Program-made: the position numbers and the translations under genes
Origin: Alphaproteobacteria bacterium
Lineage (GTDB): Bacteria; Pseudomonadota; Alphaproteobacteria; SHVR01
NCBI GenBank assembly: GCA_009694185.1
Contig: SHVR01000001.1
Span: 85,379 to 149,378, forward strand
Direction of reading: 5' to 3'
DNA: 64,000 nucleotides
The notes under the pieces: model-generated
Databases searched by the model: none
The model's input: only the letters and a program-made list of their open reading frames with translations
Told to the model about the DNA's origin: nothing
Part shown: positions 16,879 through 25,287 of the stretch, in pieces
Layout: every line of letters begins with the position of its first letter
Numbering within the stretch: the stretch's first letter is position 1

Positions 16879-17361
16879 ATGAAGTGGGTGACACGGGCGC
16901 GCCCGAAAATCGACCGCATCGCCTGCCCCTGGCTGATCACCCGCTTCATCGACCCAGCGCCGGAGTTTCTCTATGTGCCGAGCGAGCGCGTGCTTGCCAT
17001 GGCTGACGAGACCGGCGCCACACCCTATGACGTGCCCGGGGTCGAGTTCACCCATGTGGGCGAATTATGCAGTTTCGATGCATTCCTCGTCCGCTACAAG
17101 CTGAGCGACCCGGCGCTCGCCAGTTTGGCCTTGATCGTGCGCGGGGCGGACACTTCACGCCTCGATCTCACGCCCCAGTCGCCCGGCCTCTTCGCCATGT
17201 CGCTTGGCCTCTCGGCCTGCTTTGCCGACGACCATGAGATGCTGAAGCACGGCATGGTCATGTATGACGCGCTCTATGCCTGGTGCCGAAGCCTGCAAGG
17301 CGAGACCCATGCCTGGCCGCCGGCCGACTGGCCCCCCGTTCGATCGCCGGCAAAGGAGTAA
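16879..17361 (+). CDS. ChrB C-terminal-domain protein, stand-alone
   Basis: A 160-residue protein made only of the ChrB_C domain (PF09828-like). It matches the C-terminal half of ChrB across the divide: KIDRIACPWLITRFIDPAPE against the D-R-I-A-S-A-W-L-V-R-R segment, and GVEFTHVGELCSFDAFL against the I-T-H-I-G-E-Q-C-T-F-E segment. The shared Cys in G-E-x-C could sense or bind an oxidant or metal. It lacks the N-terminal DNA-binding part, so it is probably an effector or enzyme rather than a repressor. It is the first gene of the rightward operon, and the SOD-rhodanese ATG follows its stop after 5 bp. Confidence 0.85.
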   Translation: MKWVTRARPKIDRIACPWLITRFIDPAPEFLYVPSERVLAMADETGATPYDVPGVEFTHVGELCSFDAFLVRYKLSDPALASLALIVRGADTSRLDLTPQSPGLFAMSLGLSACFADDHEMLKHGMVMYDALYAWCRSLQGETHAWPPADWPPVRSPAKE

Positions 17362-17366
17362 GACCG

Positions 17367-18281
17367 ATGATCTACGCCATCAAGCCGCTACCCTTCGAAC
17401 CGGAGGCCGTGACGTTACTCTCCGAGAAGCTCGTCCAGAGCCATCACGCCAACAATTATTCGGGCGCGGTCAAGCGCCTGAACGCGCTGCGCGCCGAGTT
17501 CGCCCGGCTCGATTGGACCAAGGCCGCCAATTTCACGCTCAACGGCCTGAAGCGCGAGGAATTGATCGCCGCCAATTCGGCGTTCCTGCATGAGCTGTAT
17601 TTCGAGAGCATCGGCGCTGGCTCGGCGCTCAAGCCCGGCGGCCTCGCGGTCGCCTTCGCGCGGGACTTCGGCGCCTTCGAGCGCTGGCGGGATGAATTCA
17701 CCGCCATGGGCAAGGCGCTCGGTGGCGGCTCGGGATGGGTATTGTGCTCGTGGTCGAGCCAGGAGAACCGCCTCGTCAACCAATGGGCCGCCGACCATGC
17801 CCACCTTCTGGGCGGGGCCACGCCCATACTGGCACTCGACATGTATGAGCATGCCTATCACATGGATTTCGGCGCCAACGCCGCCCTCTATGTGGACACC
17901 TTCATGGCCAATATCGACTGGGAGAAGGCGAACGCCCGCTATGGGGCGGCCATCCACCATGCGACTTCCGATTTGGCCATGCCCAGCGCGGAGGTGCTCG
18001 GCGACAGGGACAAGATCATGCTGGTCGACGTCCGCCGCCAGGGCACCTTCGCGGCGGCCAAGGAGATGATCGCCGGCGCCACTTGGCAAGACCCTGAAAA
18101 AGTCGAGACCTGGTCGAGCACGCTCCCCCCGGCTAAGCCGGTGGTGGTCTATTGCGTCTATGGCCACGAAGTGGGGCAGTCGACCGCCGCGATCTTGCGC
18201 GCCAAGGGTATCGACGCGCGCTTCCTCGCGGGCGGTATTCACGACTGGCTGGCCGCCGGTCGGCCGATCCAGAAGAAGTAG
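17367..18281 (+). CDS. Fe/Mn superoxide dismutase fused to a rhodanese domain
   Basis: A 304-residue two-domain protein. Residues 1-195 are an Fe/Mn-type superoxide dismutase with the metal ligands recognisable as His26, His75, Asp158 and His162 (the last two in LDMYEHAYHMDFG). Residues about 205-302 are a rhodanese-like domain (IMLVDVRRQGTF; VYCVYGHEVGQS with the active-site Cys263). Ordinary SODs end near residue 200. SOD-like chrC genes occur in chromate operons of Cupriavidus. The AAGGAG site lies inside the end of the previous gene, so translation is coupled. Superoxide made during Cr(VI) reduction is the likely target; the rhodanese half may handle sulfane sulfur or sense redox state. 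Confidence 0.9.
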   Translation: MIYAIKPLPFEPEAVTLLSEKLVQSHHANNYSGAVKRLNALRAEFARLDWTKAANFTLNGLKREELIAANSAFLHELYFESIGAGSALKPGGLAVAFARDFGAFERWRDEFTAMGKALGGGSGWVLCSWSSQENRLVNQWAADHAHLLGGATPILALDMYEHAYHMDFGANAALYVDTFMANIDWEKANARYGAAIHHATSDLAMPSAEVLGDRDKIMLVDVRRQGTFAAAKEMIAGATWQDPEKVETWSSTLPPAKPVVVYCVYGHEVGQSTAAILRAKGIDARFLAGGIHDWLAAGRPIQKK

Positions 18282-18304
18282 GCGTTACACGGAGGAGTCT
18301 CGCG

Positions 18305-19231
18305 ATGGCGATGAAGAATGTCGGTTATATCGACCTGCCAGAACATCGCGGCGCGGGTGGTTTCGACCATGCCGATATTCACGCGCCATCCGACCGTCTC
18401 TACGTCGCGCATACCGCCAACGATGCGCTCGACGTGATCGACAGCGCACGGGATCGATACATCGAATCGGTATCCGGGCTGAAGGCGGTAGCCGGTGCGC
18501 TTGTGTCCGAAGCGCGCGGATTAGTCTTCACATCCAATCGTGGCGAGAACACGGTCTCGGTGTTTCAGCCACATGCCGAGCGGGACGCTTTCAAGATCGC
18601 CGTCGGCATGCAGCCCAATGGACTCGCGTTCGACTCCGCGCGTGGCATTCTGATCGCCGCGAACGTGGGCGATCCCGCGATTCCGGGTTCGCATACGGTA
18701 TCGGTCGTGGATATCGCGCGTCGCAAGCGGATCGCCGAGATCGAAGTCCCCGGCCGCACGCGCTGGGCGATTTACGACGGGGCGCTCGAGGTGTTCTTCG
18801 TCAATATCGCATCTCCGGCACGGATCGTCGTTATTGACGCCCGTGACCCGACCAAGGTCTCGAAGGCCTACGAGGTTCCGGCGGCAGGCCCGCACGGACT
18901 GGATATCGATCTCGCCACGGGGCGGTTACTGTGCGCCTGCGATGCCGGTGTGTTGCTCGCTATTGACGCCGTTTCGGGTCGTGTGCGCGGCGAAGTTTCC
19001 CTGAGCGGCGTGCCGGACGTCATTTTCCACAATCCGCGATCCGGGCGCCTTTATGTCGCCATCGGCGATCCCGGGGTCATGGACGTGGTCGATATTGGCG
19101 CCATGCGCCGGGAGGAAGTGGTGCCGACGGAAGCCGGCGCGCACACGCTGGCGCTCGACCGGAAGAGAAACAAAGTCTACGCGTTCCTGCCGCAATCCCA
19201 TCGTGCCGCGGTGTTCCAGGACACTGTTTGA
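18305..19231 (+). CDS. YncE-like beta-propeller protein
   Basis: A 308-residue repeat protein with the sequence rhythm of a seven-bladed propeller: strands such as RLYVAHTANDALDVIDSA, GLVFTSNRGENTVSVF, HTVSVVDIARRKRIAEIEV and RLYVAIGDPGVMDVVDI recur about every 42 residues. There is no signal peptide in this reading, so it appears cytoplasmic, unlike many YncE proteins. The ATG at 18305 is preceded by GGAGGAG. It follows the SOD-rhodanese gene by 23 bp and is the third gene of the rightward chromate-island operon. Function is unknown; it may bind a metal or a partner enzyme. Confidence 0.8.
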   Translation: MAMKNVGYIDLPEHRGAGGFDHADIHAPSDRLYVAHTANDALDVIDSARDRYIESVSGLKAVAGALVSEARGLVFTSNRGENTVSVFQPHAERDAFKIAVGMQPNGLAFDSARGILIAANVGDPAIPGSHTVSVVDIARRKRIAEIEVPGRTRWAIYDGALEVFFVNIASPARIVVIDARDPTKVSKAYEVPAAGPHGLDIDLATGRLLCACDAGVLLAIDAVSGRVRGEVSLSGVPDVIFHNPRSGRLYVAIGDPGVMDVVDIGAMRREEVVPTEAGAHTLALDRKRNKVYAFLPQSHRAAVFQDTV

Positions 19232-19247
19232 CGGCAGCCCGGATAAC

Positions 19248-20453
19248 TCAGGACGCCTTGCGGGCGCTGATCCGCCCGCCGACCACCTTGAGGGCGGCGA
19301 GTTCGGCGATGTCGGCCTCGCCATAGCCGTGCTCGCGGAGAATGGCCTCGCTGTCCTGGCCGAGCGAAGGCGCCGTCGCGCGCGCCGTGCCGGAGACGAG
19401 CGGCAGGGTGCCGGGGATATTGGGCACCGGCACGGGATCGGGGGCACCGGGTTGGTCGAGCCAGGCGATGAGGCCGGTCTCGCTCACTTGGCGGTGATCG
19501 AGGAAATCCCGATAGTCGTTGACCTTCTCGTGCAGGATGCGGGCGCGGGTCAAGCGCTCGCACCACTCCGCCGTCGCTCGCGTGGCGAAGGTCGCCGTGA
19601 CCGTGTCGTTGACCAGCGCCGCGTGTTGGAGGCGCCCGGCATTGGTGGCAAAACGCGGATCGTCCTTGAGTGCACCGAGCTCCATGGCGTCACAGAATGG
19701 CTGGAACTCCCGGTCATGGAGGATGATCGCCATGATCCAACCGTCGGCCGTCCGGAAGGTGCCGGCGGGCGCGCGACCCGGAGGCAGGGTCCAGTTCTCC
19801 AGATAGGAACCCAGCATGCGCACCACCTGTAGATTGGCGCCGGTCTCCAAGAGGCTCGCCTGGATGTGGCGACCGGTGCCGCCGGCGTCGCGCCGCGCGT
19901 AGAGGGCGGTCGCCAAGGCTTGGTAGGCATAGAGGCCGGTGCCCATGTCGATGGGGATCACGTTGCTGCGATGGGGAATGCCGTCGAAGCCCTTGTTCTC
20001 CGCGAGCATGCCGGTGAAGGCTTGCAATACCGGATCGAGGGCCGGCCGTTCGGCGAGCGGCCCGGTCTGGCCGAAGCCCGAGACCGAGAGGTAGAGGATG
20101 GCGGAATTGGCCGCCGCGACCGCTGGGTAGGCGAAGCCGAGCCGTTCCATGACGCCCGGCCGGAAGCCTTCGATGAACACATCGGCGCCGTCGATCAGCC
20201 GCCACAGAACCTGCCGGCCGGCCTCATGCTTGAGGTCGAGGACGATGCTGCGCTTGCCCAAATTGCCGGCGATGGAGAAGGCCGTGTGGTCGCCAAGGCG
20301 CTTGGAGAGCGTGCGCGCCCAGTCGCCTTCGGGCGGCTCCACCTTGATCACGTCGGCGCCGTATTGCGCCAGCAGCATGGCGCAATAGGGGCCGGCGATC
20401 CCCTGGCTGAGATCGACCACCTTGAGGCCGGCGAACGGCCGGGCGTAGCTCAT
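19248..20453 (-). CDS. CaiB/BaiF CoA-transferase, second paralogue
   Basis: A 401-residue family III CoA-transferase. The N-terminus has GLKVVDLSQGIAGPYCAML and ADVIKVEPPEGDWAR; the catalytic Asp is expected in the PALDPVLQAFTGMLAEN segment. A GAGGAG site precedes the ATG. It lies downstream of an SDR and a further CoA-transferase on the same strand, so these three genes look like one acid-degradation unit, perhaps with the acyl-CoA dehydrogenase at 23.6-24.8 kb. Substrate unknown. Confidence 0.9.
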   Translation of the reverse strand: MSYARPFAGLKVVDLSQGIAGPYCAMLLAQYGADVIKVEPPEGDWARTLSKRLGDHTAFSIAGNLGKRSIVLDLKHEAGRQVLWRLIDGADVFIEGFRPGVMERLGFAYPAVAAANSAILYLSVSGFGQTGPLAERPALDPVLQAFTGMLAENKGFDGIPHRSNVIPIDMGTGLYAYQALATALYARRDAGGTGRHIQASLLETGANLQVVRMLGSYLENWTLPPGRAPAGTFRTADGWIMAIILHDREFQPFCDAMELGALKDDPRFATNAGRLQHAALVNDTVTATFATRATAEWCERLTRARILHEKVNDYRDFLDHRQVSETGLIAWLDQPGAPDPVPVPNIPGTLPLVSGTARATAPSLGQDSEAILREHGYGEADIAELAALKVVGGRISARKAS

Positions 20454-20499
20454 CGGCGTCTCCTCTCGGGCCGTCCGTCTCCAGCGCCTCGGCCCGGCT

Positions 20500-21420
20500 T
20501 CAGACCGGCTCCCAGTTGAACACGTCGCCCGAGCGGTCGAGGGGCGTGAAGCTCGCCTTCATCGCCGGGGCGGCATGCTCGGCGATGGTTTGCGGGCTCC
20601 AGCCTTCGCTGCGATGGACGGACCGGATCGGCCGGTTCTGGTTGAAGAGATAGATCTCGTTCATGCGCACACCGAAGATCTGGCCGCTCACTCCCTTGGC
20701 GAGGTCGGACAAGAGGAACACCACCATCGGCGCGATGTGGGCGGGTGTCATGTTGTTTTTGATGCGCTCGATGCGCGCCGCCTGCTCCGGAGAATTTATC
20801 GGTATGGTGCCGATCATGCGACTCCAGGCAAAGGGCGACATGCAATTGGAGCGCACGTTAAAGCGCTGCATGTCGAGGGCGATCGAGCGCGACAGGCCGA
20901 CGATGCCGAGCTTCGCCGCCGAGTAATTCGCCTGGCCGAAATTGCCGACGAGGCCCGAGGTCGAGGTGAAATGCACCATCGCCCCGCTTTCCTGCTGGCG
21001 GAAATGGTCGGCGGCGTTGCGTGCCACGTTGAACGAGCCGTTCAGGTGCACATCGACGACCTGGTTCCAGTCCTCCGGGGTCATCTTGTGGAAGATGACG
21101 TCGCGCAGGATGCCGGCCACGTTCACCACGCCGTCGATGCGCCCGAAAATGTCGACCGCTTGCTGGATCATGGCCTTGGCGGCCTTGAAGTCGGTGACGC
21201 TATCGCCATTGACAATGGCTTCGCCGCCGGCCTGCTTGATGATCGCCACTGTTTCCTGGGCCGGCGTGGCGTCCTTGCCTTCGCCGGTCACCGAGCCGCC
21301 GAGATCGTTGACGACCACCTTGGCGCCTTCGCTCGCGGCGAGGATCGAGATTTCACGGCCGATGCCGCGGCCGCCGCCGGTCACGAGAACGACTTTGCCT
21401 TCGAGTGCTCTATCCGCCAT
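20500..21420 (-). CDS. SDR family oxidoreductase (HSD17B4-type 3-hydroxyacyl-CoA dehydrogenase-like)
   Basis: A 306-residue short-chain dehydrogenase. VTGGGRGIGREIS is the NAD(P) site, NVAGILRD replaces the usual NNAG stretch, and YSAAK holds the catalytic Tyr and Lys with the Ser of STSGLVGNF before it. The insertion NDLGGSVTGEGKDATPAQ after the second strand is typical of the peroxisomal MFE-2 type SDRs that oxidise 3-hydroxyacyl-CoA. It sits between two CoA-transferases on the same strand, which fits a beta-oxidation-like step. Confidence 0.88.
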   Translation of the reverse strand: MADRALEGKVVLVTGGGRGIGREISILAASEGAKVVVNDLGGSVTGEGKDATPAQETVAIIKQAGGEAIVNGDSVTDFKAAKAMIQQAVDIFGRIDGVVNVAGILRDVIFHKMTPEDWNQVVDVHLNGSFNVARNAADHFRQQESGAMVHFTSTSGLVGNFGQANYSAAKLGIVGLSRSIALDMQRFNVRSNCMSPFAWSRMIGTIPINSPEQAARIERIKNNMTPAHIAPMVVFLLSDLAKGVSGQIFGVRMNEIYLFNQNRPIRSVHRSEGWSPQTIAEHAAPAMKASFTPLDRSGDVFNWEPV

Positions 21421-21488
21421 GCGCCGGTTCCCTTCTTTCTTGCCAGGCGAACTCTAATGCACTGGTCCACCGAATTGAAGCACTGCGA

Positions 21489-22679
21489 TCAGATCACCCC
21501 GGCCTGGCGGAGCCGGGCGATGCGGCTCGCGTCATAGCCGAGCGCCTGGAGGACCGCGTCCGTATCGCCGCCCAATTCCGGCGCGGGACGGCGAGGGGGT
21601 GCCTCGCCCGCCGAGCGGATAGCGGGCGCCACCATGCGGAGGCGCCCGGCCGGATGGTCGATCTCCATCACCCGGTCCGTGCCCTTGACGAAAGCGCTGT
21701 CGAGGGCGCTCGCGATGTCGTTGACGGGCGCCGCCGGCACCCGCCCCGCGAAAATGTCGAGCCACTCGGCCGTCGTCTTTTCCATCAGCGCTTCATCGAG
21801 GAGGCGGGTCAGCAGCGCGCGATGCTCTAGGCGCTTGGCGAAGCTCTCGAAGCGCGGGTCGGTGGCCCATTCCGGCCGGCCGAGGCAGGCGGTCAATTCC
21901 GGCCAGAACTTGTCCTTGTTGCACATGATGAAGATCCAACCGCCCGCCGTGCGGTAGAGCTGGCTCGGCGTGATGTTGGGATGGCTGGAGCGCGGCTCGC
22001 GGCCCTGGTTGATGCCGGCCGAGAGATACCAGGTGGCGACATAGCTGAGATTGGCCAAGGCGGTATCGAAAAGGCTGACATCCAGGTCGCGCCCCTCGCC
22101 GGTGGCGCGCGCCGCCAGGATACCGCTCACCATGGCGAGTGCCGCTTGCACGCCGGTCGAAAAATCGACGAGAGAAAGTCCCATGCGGGTCGGCGGCCCC
22201 TCGGGCTCGCCGGTGAGGGCGAGATAGCCCGCCTCCGCCTGCATCAGATAGTCGAAGCCAGGCCAACCGGCGCGCTTGCCCTCACGGCCATAGGCCGAGA
22301 GATGCACGGCGACGATCCGGGGATTGGCGGCCTTGAGGTCCGCGTAGGTGAGACCGAGCTTCGCCGGCTGGTCGCCGCGCAGATTGTTGAGCACGCCATC
22401 GGCGCCCCGCGCCAGATCGTGCAGGACGGTCTGGCCCTCGGCATGCTTGAGATCGAGGGTGATCGAGCGCTTGTTGCGGTTGAACGACTGGTAGAAGAGG
22501 CTATCGCCCTGGGGCAGGAAGTCTTGGCCATGGCGCACATGCCGGCCGAGTTCGCCGCCTTCGCGCTTGTTCTCGATCTTGATGATTTCGGCACCCATGT
22601 CGGCAAGCTGCAAGGTGCCGAACGGCCCGGCGCCATATTGTTCGACCGCGATGATGCAAACACCTTGAAGGGGAAGCAT
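21489..22679 (-). CDS. CaiB/BaiF CoA-transferase, third paralogue
   Basis: A 396-residue family III CoA-transferase. The start MLPLQGVCIIAVEQYGAGPF fits the family N-terminus, with MGAEIIKIENKREGGELGR following. The open frame continues upstream to 22868 but that part is not conserved-looking, so the ATG at 22679 is used. GFDYLMQAEAGYLALTGEP is the region of the catalytic Asp. It probably forms an operon with the SDR (68 bp downstream) and the second CoA-transferase. Confidence 0.9.
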   Translation of the reverse strand: MLPLQGVCIIAVEQYGAGPFGTLQLADMGAEIIKIENKREGGELGRHVRHGQDFLPQGDSLFYQSFNRNKRSITLDLKHAEGQTVLHDLARGADGVLNNLRGDQPAKLGLTYADLKAANPRIVAVHLSAYGREGKRAGWPGFDYLMQAEAGYLALTGEPEGPPTRMGLSLVDFSTGVQAALAMVSGILAARATGEGRDLDVSLFDTALANLSYVATWYLSAGINQGREPRSSHPNITPSQLYRTAGGWIFIMCNKDKFWPELTACLGRPEWATDPRFESFAKRLEHRALLTRLLDEALMEKTTAEWLDIFAGRVPAAPVNDIASALDSAFVKGTDRVMEIDHPAGRLRMVAPAIRSAGEAPPRRPAPELGGDTDAVLQALGYDASRIARLRQAGVI

Positions 22680-22839
22680 GGGGACTCGTTGACGGTTAGG
22701 GCAATGACCGCTTGCGTGTGGGAGATTAGCGGATCGGACCAGGACGTACAAAGGCCGGCGTATCCTTATATCGGACCACCAATCCTCGGCTGGGACAGAC
22801 TCCGCGCGCCGGCCGCGCCGACGGTACCGCCCGCATCGC

Positions 22840-23553
22840 TCAGGTCGCGGGTTTTCGGAGCACGACAAACAGCCAGCCGCGCACGAACTTGAAGGCGGGC
22901 ACGGCGATGATCAACTTCTCGTACAGCGAAGCCAGGAAGAATAGTGGCGCGCTGAAGGTGAAATAGGACGGATACTGGCCAAGAAAGTCGACGCGCTCGA
23001 TGTCGAAGCCGGTCTGGTGCGCGAGACGCCGGACCGCGTGCCGGGTGTTGGCGCGGTAGGCGGTGGGGAAGACGTCGGCTTCATCGCGCCCTTCAGTGAA
23101 GCGCACGATCCGGCCGTGATAGCGGTTCGGCACGAGGCGGGCGATGATCGAGGCATAATCCCACTTGTTGGCTGTCAGAAAGATCATGTGCCCGCCGGGC
23201 TTGAGCACGCGGAATGCCTCCGCGATCACCGCTTCCGGTTGGGTAACATGTTCCATCACGCTCCGCGAATAGATCACGTCGACGGAGGCATCGGCGAGCG
23301 GTAGGTGGCCAATGTCGGCACGCTTGAGATCGAGTTCCGGGTCGGTGTTCCGGAAATCGACGACGTCAAGCCCGATCAGGCGGAGGCCCCGGCCCTTGAG
23401 CTTGGCCAGCACGGGTGCTTCGTAGCCGCAACCCGAATCGACGAAGGTCCGACCCGGCGACGCGAGGCCGTCCAGAGTCTCTTCCAGAACCCGATAGGGA
23501 TGCTTGGATTTCTGCCAGAACCATTTGTAGATTCTCTGAACGCTCGGCTTCAT
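22840..23553 (-). CDS. Class I SAM-dependent methyltransferase
   Basis: A 237-residue methyltransferase. TFVDSGCGYEAPVLAKL is motif I for SAM binding, LIGLDVVDF is motif II, SVDVIYSRSVMEHV is motif IV and AFRVLKPGGHMIFLTANKWD is the motif V/VI region. A hydrophobic C-terminal stretch (FTFSAPLFFLASLYEKLIIA and following) suggests membrane association. The ATG at 23553 follows GGAAAG; an open frame extends upstream in the same phase but is antisense to other sequence. Substrate unknown. It separates the CoA-transferase cluster from the acyl-CoA dehydrogenase gene. Confidence 0.85.
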   Translation of the reverse strand: MKPSVQRIYKWFWQKSKHPYRVLEETLDGLASPGRTFVDSGCGYEAPVLAKLKGRGLRLIGLDVVDFRNTDPELDLKRADIGHLPLADASVDVIYSRSVMEHVTQPEAVIAEAFRVLKPGGHMIFLTANKWDYASIIARLVPNRYHGRIVRFTEGRDEADVFPTAYRANTRHAVRRLAHQTGFDIERVDFLGQYPSYFTFSAPLFFLASLYEKLIIAVPAFKFVRGWLFVVLRKPAT

Positions 23554-23647
23554 TTCCGGGATCTTTCCCAGCCGGTGTGGCTCGTCACTATTAACCTGGA
23601 TTTCATAACGAAGGGTAAGCGCTCGGGCGGCGCCTCCCGGAGGGCTT

Positions 23648-24817
23648 CTATGCCGGATTCCGCTCGATGAGCTGGCGGGCGATGATGAGCCGTTGCAGCT
23701 CGTTGGTGCCTTCGCCGATGGCCAAGAGCGGTGCGTCGCGGTAATAGCGCTCGATATCGAATTCCGTCGAATAGCCATAGGCGCCATGGATGCGCATGGC
23801 CTCAAGGGAGTTTTCGACCGCGGCCTCGGAGGCGAACAGCTTGGCCATGCCGGCTTCCATGTCGCAGCGTTCGCCCTTGTCGTAAGCCTGGGCAGCCGAG
23901 CGCACCAGGAGGCGCGCCGCCTCCACCCGGGTTGCCATGTCGGCGAGCTTGATCTGGATCGACTGGTGCTGGCCGATGGGCTTGCCGAAGGTCTCGCGGA
24001 TCTGGGCGTATTTGACCGAGGCGTCGAGTGCGGCCTTGGCGACGCCGACACCACGCGCCGCCACATTGATGCGGCCGAGTTCGAGCCCGCCGAGCGCGTG
24101 GCGGAGGCCCGAGCCCTCGGCGCCGCCGATCAGCCGGTCGGCCGGTATGCGATAGTCGTCGAAGATCAACTCGGCGCTGTCGATGCCCTTGTAGCCGAGC
24201 TTCTCCAGCTTGCGGCCAACGGTGAAGCCCGGTCCCTTCAGGGCGAGGAAGAGGCTCATGCCGCGATGGCGGGGCTTGGCGCCAGGGTCGGTCTTCACCA
24301 GAAGGGCAAAGCAGGAGCCAAAAATGCCGTTGGAGATCCAGGTCTTGGTGCCATTGATCACATAGTGATCGCCGTCGCGCTTGGCGGTCATGCGGATCGC
24401 CTGCAAATCGGTGCCGCAATTGGGCTCGGTCAAGGCCAGCCCGCCCCGGATTTCGCCCATGGCGAACTTCGGCAGATAAGTCCGCTTCTGCTCGTCCGTG
24501 CCGAAGCGGAGCACGGCGGCCGACATGATGAGATGGGAATTGAAGATGCCGGAGAGGGACATCCACACCGCCGAGACCGTCTCGACGATCTTGGCGTATG
24601 TCGTGGCGCCGAGGCCGAGACCGCCATATTCGGCCGGGATGATGGCCCCAAAGAGGCCGAGCTCCTTCATGCGCGCGACGATCTCATGGGGATATTCGTC
24701 GGCATGCTCGAGCGCATGGACATAGGGTTTCACGTCGCGCGCGAGGAAGTTCTCGATCGTATCGAGGATGAGGCGGTCGGTCTCTTCGCGGGCGTCGTCG
24801 ACGGTGTCCATTGTCAT
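23648..24817 (-). CDS. Acyl-CoA dehydrogenase
   Basis: A 389-residue FAD-dependent acyl-CoA dehydrogenase. Signature segments are FGAIIPAEYGGLGLG, GLALTEPNCGTDLQAIRM (the usual A-x-T-E-P motif), and IGEGTNELQRLIIARQL near the C-terminus. The catalytic base in most family members is a Glu in the segment before this last one or on helix G, and I cannot assign it here with certainty. The ATG overlaps the TGA of a degraded toxin gene (ATGA). Neighbouring CoA-transferases and an SDR suggest oxidation of a branched or aromatic acyl-CoA. Confidence 0.92.
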   Translation of the reverse strand: MTMDTVDDAREETDRLILDTIENFLARDVKPYVHALEHADEYPHEIVARMKELGLFGAIIPAEYGGLGLGATTYAKIVETVSAVWMSLSGIFNSHLIMSAAVLRFGTDEQKRTYLPKFAMGEIRGGLALTEPNCGTDLQAIRMTAKRDGDHYVINGTKTWISNGIFGSCFALLVKTDPGAKPRHRGMSLFLALKGPGFTVGRKLEKLGYKGIDSAELIFDDYRIPADRLIGGAEGSGLRHALGGLELGRINVAARGVGVAKAALDASVKYAQIRETFGKPIGQHQSIQIKLADMATRVEAARLLVRSAAQAYDKGERCDMEAGMAKLFASEAAVENSLEAMRIHGAYGYSTEFDIERYYRDAPLLAIGEGTNELQRLIIARQLIERNPA

Positions 24818-24924
24818 GTCCCCTTGGGGCGACCTCGCGTGAGGGCCGCGATGCTTTCCCGCTCGGGCTCGCCGAACATCATGGCGGCCAGCGCCGAGGC
24901 ATCGATGACTTTAACGCTCGTCAC
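24814..24924 (-). pseudogene. Truncated VapC/FitB-like PIN-domain toxin remnant
   Basis: From the GTG at 24924 the frame encodes only 36 residues. The start, SVKVIDASALAAMMFGEPE, is the typical N-terminus of a PIN-domain toxin, with the first metal-binding Asp in VIDASAL. A normal PIN toxin has about 130 residues with three more acidic residues; here a stop comes at 24814-24816, immediately at the start of the acyl-CoA dehydrogenase. The GTG overlaps the end of the antitoxin gene by 14 bp, the usual arrangement of these modules. It is therefore a toxin cut off by deletion or rearrangement and should be inactive. Confidence 0.8.
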
Positions 24925-25210
24925 GGTCCTTCCGCATCATCTCCGCCGATTCCGATGGTGTCGCTATGCCGAGGCGCCGAGCCTCGGCTAGCAGCTCGTC
25001 CACGGTCATCGGTTTCGGCTCGGTCGGCAGCCCCCGCCGGCGGACTTCGGCCTGGAATTCTTCGATCGTCATCGGTCTGGGCTCGCGCACGGCCTCCTCG
25101 ATGATCGCCAGCAACTCCCCTTGCAGGGAGCGGTGATTGCGTCCCGCCCGTTGCTTCAACCGCCAGACCACGTCATCCGGCGCGTTTTTGATCGAGAGAT
25201 TGACAGGCAC
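24911..25210 (-). CDS. FitA/VapB-type antitoxin with duplicated C-terminal motif
   Basis: A 99-residue antitoxin. The GTG at 25210 follows GGAG at a good distance and gives a start that fits the family (PVNLSIKNAPDDVVWRLKQR), a ribbon-helix-helix DNA-binding domain. After residue 50 there are two copies of a 21-residue toxin-binding-like motif: EPRPMTIEEFQAEVRRRGL and EPKPMTVDELLAEARRLGI, followed by SESAEMMRKDRDE. One such motif is usual. A perfect 8-bp inverted repeat lies just upstream. Its toxin gene is truncated, so it is an orphan that may still repress its own promoter or neutralise another toxin. Confidence 0.8.
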   Translation of the reverse strand: MPVNLSIKNAPDDVVWRLKQRAGRNHRSLQGELLAIIEEAVREPRPMTIEEFQAEVRRRGLPTEPKPMTVDELLAEARRLGIATPSESAEMMRKDRDER

Positions 25211-25215
25211 GGGTG

Positions 25216-25241
25216 GCTCCAAAATGGCGCCAATTTGGAGC
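25216..25241. promoter_or_regulatory. Operator-like palindrome of the antitoxin gene
   Basis: GCTCCAAA and TTTGGAGC form a perfect 8-bp inverted repeat with a 10-bp spacer, ending 6 bp before the antitoxin GTG. Ribbon-helix-helix antitoxins commonly bind such palindromes over their own promoter, so this is the likely autoregulatory site. The half-site also contains the ribosome-binding GGAG. Confidence 0.6.
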
Positions 25242-25287
25242 AATATAGGAGCCGCCCCGGCGACCGTCAACCCGTGAAGGCCGGCTC

